From the NCBI GenBank assembly GCA_902728285.1, contig CACVBU010000971.1, positions 1,133,614 to 1,197,613 on the forward strand: DNA of 64,000 nt, given 5' to 3'. The notes below the pieces were generated by a model. That model had not been told where the DNA came from, ran no database searches, and worked only from the letters and a program-made list of their open reading frames with translations. Numbering within the stretch: position 1 is the first letter of the stretch; each line of letters begins with the position of its first letter. Position numbers and translations under genes: made by a program. This DNA is from Clytia hemisphaerica. Lineage: Eukaryota > Cnidaria > Hydrozoa > Leptothecata > Clytiidae. This document shows positions 10,798 to 20,459 of the stretch, piece after piece.

Positions 10798-11505
10798 ATG
10801 GCAGAATCAGATGGGAACAGCAAAAGAAGAAGAGAGGATGAGAATGAAGAATTATTACCACCTCCAAAGAATTTCTTCCTGCCAGAGATCGCATCTAAAA
10901 CCGAATCTTGGGATCTTCCTGAGGACCTGGCCAAGTTCCTCCAAGAACGCTGCCAAACGTACCTTCAGGAGAAAGACAATTTATGTCTATACCATTACCA
11001 TCAAATGTGAAATCAGCGACAAAGTTAGTCCCCTTCATAAAAGCCTTAATGGAAAAGAAGGGGCTCAACAAAATTGTTTCACAAGACAATGAGCACCGAA
11101 AGGTGCATGAGAAATTGTTTCATGCTATGGGACCTCTTGCCTCTGCCTAGATGAAACTTCAAGAGGTGGTCGCTAACGACAGTGAGATCGAACCAGCTAC
11201 GGTCTTGCAAAACTTGAACGATACTGTTGTCCTACTAGGAGAAGTCATCAATAAGGTTACCTACGAAAGAAGAATTTCGATATTGTCAGGATTGAATGAC
11301 GTCAAGCAAGCGAAAGCCCTCATAAAGGACAATCTGGAGGATTTAAACAGTGAGGCAAAATCTTGTTTGTGGAATCATTTCAGAAGCATATTAAGGCGAC
11401 TGTGAAATCCCAAGACTATGCGGAGAAATTTCTTACCAAAACTGTGACCAAGAGAGGACCCCAAAACATCAACCGGCCCAATCAACAAGGCTCCTCCCAA
11501 AGCTA
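10798..11505 (+). pseudogene. DIRS gag-like reading frame, frameshifted
   Basis: The start is the ATG at 10798 (MAESDGNSKRRREDENEE). The frame stops at 11010. Homologous-looking protein continues in other frames through LVPFIKALMEKKGL, KLFHAMGPLAS, a TAG, then QNLNDTVVLLGEVINKVTYE and, after a further shift near 11370, ESFQKHIKATVKSQDY. The charged N-terminus and a helical middle with an LLG-x-x-x-N-x-x-x-YERR block are typical of DIRS gag proteins, which have little sequence conservation. It precedes the RT frame by about 20 bp, consistent with pol being read as a following frame. Confidence 0.65.
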
Positions 11506-11522
11506 GCAAGGACCACGCCCAA

Positions 11523-13140
11523 ATGGATGAGCCTCATCATACAGAGATCGTGGTAACTGGAATAAAAGAGGTAAGAAAAACTCAATCTGCTCTACTCAAA
11601 AATCCAACCTTGCTCAATCAGTGGGATCCAGAGTGCCTCTTAAATGTCCACCCCAAACTAAAAAGTCTTTTTCCGGGCGATTCAAGAAGCAGAAATGCCC
11701 CACAGTCAGCAGGGAGGCTGAAATTTTTTCAGGAAAGTTGGGAACTATTGACTTCAGATCAAGTAATTCTCGAGATAGTGAAAGGGTGGAGACTCCCATT
11801 AATGGGCAGACCCCAACAAAGGGGAGAGCCAAAACAAATCCCATTGTCCCAGGAGAAAAGGGAGATAGTGAGCAAGGAAGTGAAGACAATGATTCAGAAG
11901 GGTGCCCTGAAAGAGGTACAATCTGTAAAGGACCAATTCTTGTCAACAATATTTGTAAGGCCAAAAAAAGAGGCAAAAAAATTTCGTCCTATAATCAATC
12001 TGAAAAGAGTGAATTCATACATGCCATACATCCACTTCAAAATGGAAGGGATGAAGAATGTGTCAGATCTGTTGAATCAGGGAGACTACACGATAAAGAT
12101 CGATTTAAAGGATGCGTATTGGCACATCCCAGTCCATCCCTAGAGTCGAAAGTTTTTACGTTTTCGGTGGGAGAAAAAACTTTACGAAATGTGTGTACTA
12201 GCCTTTAGGGTAGGCCCAGGACCACGAATTTTTACAAAGTTACTAAAAGTACCATTGACAGTCCTAAGGAGACTGATGATAAAGCTAGTAGCCTATTTAG
12301 ACGACATGCTGATCATAGGATCAACCAAGCAGGAGGCAATACAGTCAAGGGATTCAGTATTGTTTCTACTTCAATCTCTGGGTTTCTCCATAAACTGTGA
12401 GAAATCAGTACTCCAACCATCTCAGGAAATGGAGTTTCTGGGCATGATAATAAACAGCTCTACAATGACAATATGGCTACCACAAGAAAAGGTCCAGAAC
12501 ATATTGAACCTTTGTCAGGACACCCTGATGAAGAAAGTAATAACCCTACAGAAACTAGCAGCTTAATAGGGAAATTACAGGCCACCCTACCAGCCATAAC
12601 AATGGCACCAATGCAGGTGAGAGCACTGCAACAAAATTTAATAGAGGGACAACGACTAGGAATGCGATACGAGGAGGAAGTAAAACTCTCGTTAGAATCT
12701 CTGAAAGAACTCCAATGGTGGGTGAACAACACAGCATTGAGCCAAGGGGCACCTGTGAAACTAGGGAATCCAGATTTGGTGATCTACACGGATGCCTCCT
12801 CAGAGGAAGGCTGGTGAGGGTCCCTGGAAAACGGAGTGTCGACAGGGGGTGTGGACAAAGAAGAGAAGGAGGGATACCACATAAACGAATTAGAACTTCT
12901 GGCAGCGGAAATTGCATTAAAAACGTTCTTAAAGAACAGGGAAAGCAAGTTAGTACACATTTATATGGACAAAATGACAGCCTTACACTATTTAATCCAC
13001 AAAGGGGGGGGGGGACAAAATCAAAGATATTGACATCAATAGCCAAACGCATTTGGGAATTTCTCGACCAGAAGGGGACCATGATTACTGCTGCATGGAT
13101 CCCATCAAAAGAAAACAGGACAGCAGACTGGAGGTCCAGA
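11523..13140 (+). pseudogene. DIRS reverse transcriptase and RNase H, broken
   Basis: RT landmarks in order are LLNQWDPECLLNVHP-type lead-in, STIFVRPKKEAKKFRPIINL, IKIDLKDAYWHIPVHP (motif A aspartates), a TAG at about 12141-12143, then FTKLLKVPLTVLRR and VAYLDDMLIIGST with the YLDD active site. A frameshift near 12562 leads into the thumb/connection (GKLQATLPAI, MQVRALQQNL). RNase H shows VIYTDASSEEGW, an in-frame TGA, HINELELLAAEIAL and IYMDKMTALHYL, giving the D-E-D set, then AAWIPSKENRTADWRSR. Another frameshift sits in the G10 run near 13005-13014. The domain order and motifs identify it clearly; it cannot be functional. Confidence 0.88.
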
Positions 13141-13548
13141 CAAAAGGCAAACTCCAGCGAATGGCAACTGTCCCCTCAAGTATTCCAAAGATTGGGAAAC
13201 CTGTGGGGGATGCCAGAAATAGACTGTTTTGCGTCAAGAATAATGAAAAAACTTCCACTTTACATGTCTCTGAACCCAGACCCAGAATCTTTGGCTAAAA
13301 ATGCCCTGTATCAGAATTGGGGGAGGTACCCCTATCTATACCCTCCTTTTTGTCTAATGGGCAGAGTTCTAAAAATTCTCAGGGAACAACAAACTCCAAA
13401 AGCATTAGTAATAGCACCACTTTGGCCGGGACAACCGTGGTTTCCAGCACTACTAATGATAGTGACAGAGCCAGTACTAATACCTCAAAAGAAAAGTTTA
13501 TTACTGAATCACATGCAGGAGACAAACCCTCTAGTCTTAAACCGATAG
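13141..13548 (+). pseudogene. DIRS methyltransferase-like segment
   Basis: Immediately after RNase H the same frame encodes MPEIDCFASRIMKKLPLY, then PESLAKNALYQNWG, YLYPPFCLMGRVLKI and ALVIAPLWPGQPWFPALL, ending at 13546-13548. The PE-x-D-x-FASR and PLWP-x-QPW motifs are the hallmark of the DAM-like methyltransferase domain found between RNase H and the recombinase in DIRS1-type elements. Enzymatic activity has not been established for most members. This segment is intact internally. Confidence 0.7.
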
Positions 13549-13559
13549 CTACAACTTGC

Positions 13560-14446
13560 GGCGTTTCAAGTATCAGGACTCGCTTGGAAGAGCAAGGCTT
13601 TTCAGCAGAAGCTTCCAAAATTATGGTCCAATCAAGAAGGGCAAGCACGACACATCCTTACCAAGCGCCTTGGAGAAAGTGGGTTTTGTGGTGCAGTGAA
13701 CAACAGGTTGATCCCTTTGAGGCACCTGTGGAATTAGTTGTGGATTTCCTAGCAAAACTGTACCAAAAAGGGTTAGAGTACAGAACTATTAATGTATATC
13801 GCTCAGCTATTTCAGCGTATCACAAACCCATAAATGGGATAAAAGTAGGACAAATAAAGGAGGTTTGTTTACTACTTTCAGGAATCGAAAATCTCAGACC
13901 CCCCCACTCCAAAATATAATGTTATTTGGGAAGTTGAAGACGTTGTAGCATTTCTGAAAACCCTAGGAGAAGATGAGAATTTATCAGACAAGGATATCAC
14001 ACTTAAAACAGTCATGCTTATGGCTTTAACTGCCTTAAAGAGATGTTCTGATTTACACATCCTGGATACAAGATTCATGGCAGTTGGGGTAAAACAAGGT
14101 CATTTTTAAACTGAACGAAAAACCAAAGGGTTTCAGGAAAAAAGGCAAGGCACCAGAACCAGTTGAGTATTGAGGATCGAGGTATAATTGTGCCCAGTGG
14201 CAACAATTAAAAGGTACATTAACAGAACAAAGAAATGGAGAGATATTAACTCAGAAACTAAGTTTTTCCCGCTCAGTTTTGTAAACCCACACAAAGGGGT
14301 CACCTCTACTTAGCACCATAGGTAGATGGCTAAAGACTGTTCTTGGAAACGTGGGGGTGGACATTTCTAAATTTACTGCCCACTCTACTAGATCGGCGGC
14401 TTCCTCTAAGCTTAAAGTGTTAGGAGCTTCTGTACAGGAAACTATG
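13560..14446 (+). pseudogene. DIRS tyrosine recombinase, N-terminal and core part
   Basis: The frame overlaps the end of pol in another phase, a normal DIRS arrangement. It encodes GVSSIRTRLEEQGFS, TTHPYQAPWRKWVLWC, VVDFLAKLYQKGLEYRTI and YRSAISAYH, the SAM-like core-binding domain. A frameshift in the C run near 13903 and stops at about 14107 and 14166 break the catalytic domain. Catalytic landmarks remain: ALKRCSDLHILD (first arginine) and FTAHSTRSAASSK (HxxR). The reading frame is then cut by the MULE insertion at about 14446; the C-terminus with the tyrosine resumes at 19619. Confidence 0.85.
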
Positions 14447-14450
14447 GTGT

Positions 14451-14590
14451 CCGGAAAATTTCCCCCTGGTGAATTCCCCCAGTGAATTCCCACCCAGTGA
14501 ATTCCCCCCGGTGAATTCCCACCCAGTGAATTCCCCCCTGGTAATTCCCCCCGGCAAATCCCCCCCCCCCGGTGAATTCCCACCCATATA
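14451..14590 (+). repeat. MULE left terminal repeat array (GAATTCCCCC units)
   Basis: About nine short units alternate GGTGAATTCCCACCCA and GTGAATTCCCCCC. The array starts CCGGAAAATTTCCCC and ends before ATATATTTTTATAAAAATTG. The same array occurs in reverse complement at 19533-19612. Confidence 0.85.
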
Positions 14591-14599
14591 TTTTTATAA

Positions 14600-15162
14600 A
14601 AATTGACACTAGGCACATAACATCTTCTAAATTTCCTAAAGAATCAATAGAGAATGTAATAAAAAAGAAGTTGACATGAATGGAAATCGATATTCATGTT
14701 TTGTAAATACTTAAGCCCCGAAAGAAGCAGAAATTCTCGTTTGCGTCATGTTATTCAAACTACTGACATTTATATTGTATACAATTAAATCAATAGGTGC
14801 CATATACAGAATTGCGAAAAAAGGTCTTGTTAACAATTATCTTTTTCGGCCCTTACAAAATTGATTTGAAACTTAATTGAGTGTCTACATTACAACAAAA
14901 TCCAGAAAAACAGGTTTTTACCTGTTTGAAAAAGAAAATAAACCAGCCGAGGCTGGAAGGTCAGCCAATAGAGCTTAGCTAGATAGCTTTAATAAGTGGG
15001 TTAACAGATGTAAGAGATGTACTGAAACAGAGTAGACTAAAAATGTTGAATAATGTACAAAATGTGAAACATTTGATAACTTGATTTAAAATTATTTAAA
15101 ACAAGCCTGAGAGCTCCTCCAACCCCCCCCCCCCCCACGAGAAGCTTAAAGTATACTTCTAT
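14600..15162. other. Gene-free subterminal part of the MULE
   Basis: AT-rich sequence between the left terminal array and the 2.1-kb repeat. A C14 run lies near 15123-15136. No coding segment or structured repeat is visible. Confidence 0.5.
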
Positions 15163-15723
15163 TTAGCATTGTAGCACTGTTTCTATGACATCAAACAATT
15201 AAGCTATAGTTCATTACTATAAAATAAAAGAGAAACATAGTGTAATTAAACTTTTTGTTAATTTCATTCCAGTCAGTTATGATACATTTTTTCTGTTGGA
15301 TGTAGACAATATCCATATCTGACCAAGTGTTATCTAGAAATAAATAAGAAAATTGCCAAAACTTCAGAGCCAAAATAAAGATATCCATCGAATATACATA
15401 GAAACTGTACTTTTTGTTTTACTTGATAAAACTCCAATAACACTTTAAACTAACAAGCTACAAACTTTAAGTCACAAAGCGCAAACTCCAGAAAAACACA
15501 ATTTGCATCAAAAACTTTGCAAAACGTAGTTCATATTTATAACATTTCAACAGGAACTGTATTTTAGTAGACTTGGTCAAATTACAGAAACCATTTGTCA
15601 GTTGTCTGCAAGGCCAATGAGGTACGTAAAAACTGACTGCTATTCAGTCAAAGCCAAAATTTGGCAAGGTCAGAAAAACATAATTTGCATCCAGTCTGCG
15701 TAAATAAATTTTGTAGTTTAGTA

Positions 15724-16097
15724 CCGTCAAGTTACACAACATGCACACAACCATCTTGAAGACTTTGCTGGTCGCAAATGATAATCGAAAGCAAAACTTA
15801 AAATTCATAACTATGCAGGGAAGCTCATTTTCCCCCCGTTTTGCTTTAAACTCCCTTTTGATTGGTCTATGAATTTGGTCGCTTTATCGCCTTGGCAGAA
15901 TAAACACACGACCATAATAAATAAATTCAACAGGGCAGCGGAGTAGCAATTAATTTCAACTGGAAGTCCTCTCTTCTGTGCCAAGCACTAGCAGTGTTTT
16001 TTAAACTTTAAAACAATGTTAAATGAAGACCAGATGGATCTGTTTGTTATGACTGTGCAAGTTGTGACAAGAGTGTGCATGTTGTGTAACTTGACGG
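15724..16097. mobile_element. MITE with CCGTCAAGTTACACAACATG termini
   Basis: Inverted ends of about 26 bp (CCGTCAAGTTACACAACATG...) at 15724 and 16097 are flanked by TA on both sides (15722-15723, 16098-16099). The same element is present, slightly diverged, in the second copy of the 2.1-kb repeat (about 61488-61865), so it inserted before that repeat was duplicated. Confidence 0.75.
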
Positions 16098-16172
16098 TAT
16101 AATTCATTAAATTCTAGAAACCATTTTTCATAACTTTCTGCAGTCCGCTTTCTGCAAGTCTGATAAGAGATA

Positions 16173-16390
16173 CCGTGAGATTGGGTAACTTGCATCAGTG
16201 GAGGCTAACATGCATAGCCCTCAAATGAAAGACCTGGCTGGTCATTAAAATAAAAAGTTAAATCAAAACAAAAATGGTAGAGTAGAGCTGTGAGCGGAGC
16301 TGCGTAGTTGTATTTTAATGACCAGCCAGGTCTTTCATTTGAGGGCTATGCATGTTAGCCTCCACTGATGCAAGTTACCCAATCTCACGG
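16173..16390. mobile_element. 218-bp foldback MITE with 80-bp perfect arms and an empty site elsewhere
   Basis: Arms 16173-16252 and 16311-16390 are exact reverse complements, starting CCGTGAGATTGGGTAACTTG, around a 58-bp loop. TA flanks each end. The second copy of the host repeat (near 61940) has no insertion here: GATAAGAGA joins directly to ATGTATAAAC. This is direct evidence for insertion at a TA. Confidence 0.95.
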
Positions 16391-16609
16391 TATGTATAAA
16401 CTGTTATCGCCAGTCATTCCATTCCATCATTCTATTCATTCAAAACGTGCGCCAAGGTTAAAAAACACAATCTGCGTCCGGAACTGCTTGAAAAATAGTT
16501 TGATCAATTTCAACAAGAACTGTATATATTAATATTAATATAATTGATCAAATTCCAAAGACCATTTGTCATAATTTTGCAAGTCCAATAATAGGAGATG
16601 TGATGTCAT

Positions 16610-16941
16610 CATTTGGTTCCCGTCATCTAACCGACCCTGATTTACGGTCAGCAGGTAGAGTTGGAGAGTCGGAAAGCTTTTCCGCTGCTTTGCTGGATTT
16701 CCACTGTCGACCTCTGCACGCTCTGTGTTTACAAGTTTTCAAATCGAAGTAGCGAGCCGCATGCTAATGGAGAGTAAACCGAAAACCAGTTTATCCACGG
16801 TTTCTTAATTTTTTAATTTGGTCGGATCAATCCACACAGATTCCCTTTCAACAAGATGTAGCTGCTTCTTAACAGAAAAATATTTTCGACCGACCGACTG
16901 AACGACCCCCACTTTTTAAAGTAGAAATGACGGGAACCAAA
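16610..16941. repeat. Short-TIR foldback, TTTGGTTCCCGTCAT ends
   Basis: A 15-bp inverted pair (TTTGGTTCCCGTCAT at 16610-16624 and its complement at 16927-16941) brackets about 300 bp in the 2.1-kb repeat. The second copy retains the right end but has a mutated left end. Possibly an older MITE. Confidence 0.5.
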
Positions 16942-17623
16942 CAATTTTTTGTGATTTGCCTTATATCAAACACGTCCAACAAGTCCAAAAAAGCACGATT
17001 GCATCCAGTCTTTTGTAAACTTTATCAAATTCCAATAACATTATAACACCATCAATCCTAAGGGGAGGCAAACAAGAAAAATATGTTTTTATTGCAAAAA
17101 CTATTAAAAAGCAGCAATAAAAAGTATCAGAAAATTCAACATAAACAAAAACTTGAGCAAACGGCTTTAAACCTTCAAATGATGTTGAAAAAGAATCCCC
17201 TTAATGAAAATCATGTGTTTGATTTGCCGAGTTAAAAAAATAAATGACAGAAATTGAAGCTTGCAACAGATTTACACTGGAAATACTTTGGTACAACACT
17301 GACTTATCACAGCTCTTATCACATCTGACTTATCGCTTGAGCCGCCATCTTGAAACACTACACTGTACATTATGATCAGTAAAAACAACGCACGCTAAAA
17401 GTACCCAAAAAGTTAACCCGATCGGAAGAAAGTTTAGAAATCAAAGTAGTGAGATCGGAAAATCAGATTTTTTTTTTGCCGTCTTATGATGCTGCTGATG
17501 ATGATGGAAGAAAATTTTACCTATTTGAATGCTCAGCTTAGGCTGACCAAAAATGCAAACGAAGAATCGTTATAAATATATATACTACTCTACTTAAATG
17601 CAATCTACGACCGAAGTGAAATC

Positions 17624-18887
17624 ATGGAGTTTACTGAAACGGAAAAAGGAAAACCTAAAATCATTAAAGACGGATACATTTATACGTTTAAAAAGGAGTT
17701 GGCAAGTGGATTAAGAACATTTGAATGTATTTTACGGCGAAAGGAAAGTCGGTGTAATGCTTTCATCAAAGTAGATGAGGATGATGAATTTGTTGACCAA
17801 GTCAATCTTCACACGCATGCTCCTTCTCAAACGGAGGCTGAAGTTACGAAGCTAAAGGTCAGCATGAAGCAGAGAGCTCAATCAACAACGGACAACCCAC
17901 AACAAATTCTCTCTAGAGAATTACGAAACGTGAGCGAGGATGTTGCTGCTAACCTTCCAAGTATGGAAACAATGCGGCGAAATATTAGAAAAGCACGAGA
18001 AGATGGTGATCAACCGCCAAATCCTTTGAGCAGGGAAGAAGTTTCTGTTTTGCCGCCAGCATTCCGTCAAACTACGGTGGATGAAAGATTTTTGTTTTAC
18101 GATAGTGCTTTTGATGATGTAAATTGGATTTTTATTTTTGCGTCGGACATTGGCGTTCAGCTTTTAGGGGAATCCGAGCATTGGTATGCGGACGGAACTT
18201 TCAAAGTGTGTTCAGAAATCTTTTTTCCAGCTTTACACCATCCACGCTCAACGCGATGGTCAAATATTTCCGTGCATTTATGCCTTACTTCCTAACAAAA
18301 CGGAGGATACATACCGCAGGTTCTTTGACCAAGTTTTCCAAGAGGTACCAAACGAAAACCTGCAGGACTTTCTTGTAGACTTTGAAAAAGCGGCTATGAA
18401 TGCTATTAACCATTTGAAACCAAATGCTGAGATCAAAGGTTGTTTTTATCATTTGTCTTCAAATGTTTGGCCAACAAAGATATGCAAATGACGAAGAGTT
18501 TGCTCTCCATTGTCGGATGATCTGTGCCCTTGCTTTCCTCCCAGAAGGAGATGTTATTGATGGTTTTAGGGAATTGACGGATGCCATTCAGGAAAGTTTC
18601 GAAAATGATCTGGATGATTTACTAGACTACTTCGAAGACACCTACATTGGCATCGCCTACAAGTTTCATCATGCCACCCGACCCTTTGGAAATTTATCGA
18701 CCTTCTAAAGGATGAAGAAAACTTGGTCCGTGTTGAGATTGTCCAACAACTTGTCGGCTACGCCCCACCACCCCAGAGACGGAGATATCGTGATTGTAAT
18801 CAGCGTATTATGACCATAGTTGAGGACTATCCTAATCGTCAAACAGTCCAATATTTGAGAGCTATAGCCCACAACATTGTGTTTTGA
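17624..18887 (+). pseudogene. FLYWCH-MULE transposase, frameshifted
   Basis: The start codon is ATG at 17624. Residues 1-75 form a FLYWCH zinc finger: GYIYTFKKELASGLRTFECI, a cysteine pair and VNLHTHAP. The MULE domain follows: ERFLFYDSAFDD, WYADGTFKVCSEIFF (first catalytic aspartate), then after a T-run frameshift near 18225 FLVDFEKAAMNAI (second aspartate), GCFYHLSSNVW (C-x2-H), QQRYANDEEFALHCRM, and LLDYFEDTYIGI. A second shift/deletion near 18480 and a third near 18690 remove short blocks; the C-terminus resumes as WKFIDLLKDEENLVRVEI and ends at 18885-18887. Family members are usually a single protein of about 450-500 residues, so most of the gene is here but dead. It sits in the right third of its own terminal-repeat-bounded element, consistent with being the element's transposase. 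Confidence 0.88.
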
Positions 18888-18889
18888 TA

Positions 18890-19530
18890 GCTTTGTAATT
18901 CTTGGGATTTTTCGATTAAAAAACATTATATTATTTTATGTTACTATTATGCTCAAATTGTAGTTTTTGTTTGTTTGTTTACTCTATTACAACGGTTTGT
19001 GTTTTAGATTTTGTCATGAAAATGCCATAAAATCAAGAATAACAAAAAAAGAAGATTTTATTATTTCTCTCAGATATAAAAACTTGATTAATAAGCATTG
19101 TTTCCAGCCTTTCCACTGTGATAAGGCTTTCTGCTGAGATCAAGGGAATATTGCGAAACAACCGTGAAAGGTTTTCTTGAAATTTGTTTCGATGCCCATT
19201 GAAAGATATGAGATAAAAGATAAAAGCATGACTTTCGACGAACAAGAAGTTGATATAATGATATAACAAAAATATAATTAAAAGCGGGTTCCTTTCAGGG
19301 TACCTTTTGCTCTTTTATTGTTGTTTCTATTAAAAAATGGAATTTAGAACAATACATCCAACCCCACCTTTTGAAACCATTCATTAATACTCATTACACG
19401 GTCGTATTACGCAACCGCACGGAATCTAAAACTATGACCAGACTGCACCTTTATTTATAAGAACATTACATAGAAAATGAGAATTATCCTCTTCAAGAAA
19501 AACTCGATCAAAATTATATATAAAAAATAT
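18890..19530. other. MULE 3' non-coding region
   Basis: AT-rich sequence between the transposase stop and the right terminal array. No feature recognised. Confidence 0.5.
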
Positions 19531-19532
19531 AT

Positions 19533-19612
19533 GGGGGGGAATTCACCAGGGGGGAATTTTTCGGGGGGAAATTTTCCGGGGGGAATTCACTGGGTGGGAA
19601 TTCACCGGGGGG
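19533..19612 (-). repeat. MULE right terminal repeat array
   Basis: The reverse complement reads CCCCCCGGTGAATTCCCACC and continues through the same unit types as the left array, including CCGGAAAATTTCCCCC internally. It is shorter than the left array (about 80 against 140 bp). Confidence 0.85.
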
Positions 19613-19618
19613 AATTAT

Positions 19619-19718
19619 GAGCTGTGGAAATTGGAGCAGTGCTTCAACATGGCAAAACTTTTATCATAAACCTATATTGTCTAATTTAGAAAAAACCCAA
19701 AAGGTTATGTTACAATAA
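19619..19718 (+). pseudogene. DIRS tyrosine recombinase, C-terminal piece beyond the MULE
   Basis: The first frame to the right of the MULE encodes GNWSSASTWQNFYHKPILSN and ends with TAA at 19716-19718. The W-x-x-x-x-T-F/W-x-x-FY pattern is the C-terminal tyrosine motif of DIRS recombinases; the tyrosine in NFYHKP is the predicted DNA-cleaving nucleophile. The right inverted terminal repeat begins 13 bp downstream. Confidence 0.85.
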
Positions 19719-19814
19719 GCTTTGAACAAGAAAGGACACTGGCCCGAACGGGCCTTTAGGGCCACTTTTCGGGGACATGGTTGCACCATAAACTCTTGAA
19801 AGATTTTGTGATGT

Positions 19815-20335
19815 AAAATTCGAGAATTTTAAAAGCGCGGCACAAAGTGCCGCGCGCAATGAAGTTCAGATTTTACATCAGAAAATCTAAGAGAATTTAT
19901 GGTGCCACACCCTCCCACCCATCAATTATCATTGACACATTCTCAATTTTCATTTCGTTACATTTTAGGATGGCGTGGACGTGGAAGAGGACGATTTTAG
20001 TAGCTTATCTTAAAGTAATAGATTATTAACCCTGAACGGGTCAAACAAATAATTGTTTCTATTTATTGCTTAAAACTACCCTTTGTATTAAACTAAGTCT
20101 AACTAGAACTTGCCTGAAAATTAACACGAAAATTGAGTTTCGACCTAATACCCCACTTTTGGGGACAAGTTAAACATTTTCTAGTACTTCCATTAACACT
20201 TTGTGCTGGTCGGTCAGATAGGCCTTTTGGAAGCATGGTTGCACCATAAATTCTCTTAGATTTTCTGATGTAAAATCTGAACTTCATTGCGCGCGGCGCT
20301 TTGCGCTGCGCTTATGAAATTCTCGAATTTCACCT
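19815..20335. mobile_element. Second DIRS-type inverted repeat pair with small interior
   Basis: About 90-bp arms (19815-19905 and 20241-20335, inverted) share AATTCTCGAA/TTCGAGAATT, a GC-rich hairpin (GCGCGGCACAAAGTGCCGCG type), GAAGTTCAGATTTTACATCA and a TTTATGGTGC stretch. The TTTACATCA...TTTATGGTGCAACCATG part is clearly related to the DIRS terminal repeat next door. The 335-bp interior is non-coding except for a short GWRGRGRGRF-encoding stretch after a TTTTAG at about 19964-19998. It may be a deletion derivative of a related DIRS element. Confidence 0.6.
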
Positions 20336-20459
20336 TTCAAAACCCTAATGTCGGTAAAAAAAAAAACATTTTGGAATTATTTCTGGTTCAGGTGATGTAT
20401 CTATTTAGGGCTTATAGTAATTTACGGAATAAAATTCCGCCTTTTAATCTACGGAATTT

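Larger units (their letters stand above)
15163..17260 (+). repeat. 2.1-kb dispersed repeat, copy 1 (inside the MULE)
   Basis: This non-coding block is about 90-95% identical by eye to 60948-62810 in the same orientation. Both begin TTTAGCATTGTAGCACTG and end near AAATAAATGA-AGAAATTG. Copy 1 carries an extra 218-bp MITE (16173-16390) absent from copy 2. No protein signature is present in either copy. Confidence 0.9.
14447..19612. mobile_element. MULE transposon inserted in the DIRS recombinase
   Basis: The ends are arrays of GAATTCCCCCC/GAATTCCCACCC repeats in inverted orientation (14451-14590 and 19533-19612), both followed inward by an ATATATTTTT tract. Inside are a FLYWCH/MULE transposase pseudogene, a 2.1-kb non-coding repeat and nested MITEs. 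The element interrupts one continuous recombinase reading frame. Possible 9-bp target duplications are GAAACTATG (14438-14446) and GGAATTATG (19611-19619), which match at 7 of 9 positions, so the exact ends are uncertain by a few bases. Confidence 0.8.
10620..19819 (+). mobile_element. DIRS-type tyrosine-recombinase retrotransposon, split by a MULE
   Basis: Inverted terminal repeats lie at 10620-10695 and 19731-19819; both contain TTTACATCACAAAATCTTTC, TTATGGTGCAACCATG and an AGTGTCCTT motif or their complements. Between them, in DIRS order, are a gag-like region, reverse transcriptase, RNase H, a methyltransferase-like segment and a tyrosine recombinase. Removing the inserted MULE (about 14447-19612) leaves about 4.0 kb, a little short for DIRS elements. 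All reading frames carry frameshifts or stops. Inverted terminal repeats together with the recombinase support DIRS rather than LTR retrotransposons. Confidence 0.88.

Noticed and set aside
12555-13082. 175-codon minus-strand open frame opposite the DIRS RNase H
   Set aside because: Antisense shadow of the GC-richer pol region; the sense strand has clear RNase H motifs.
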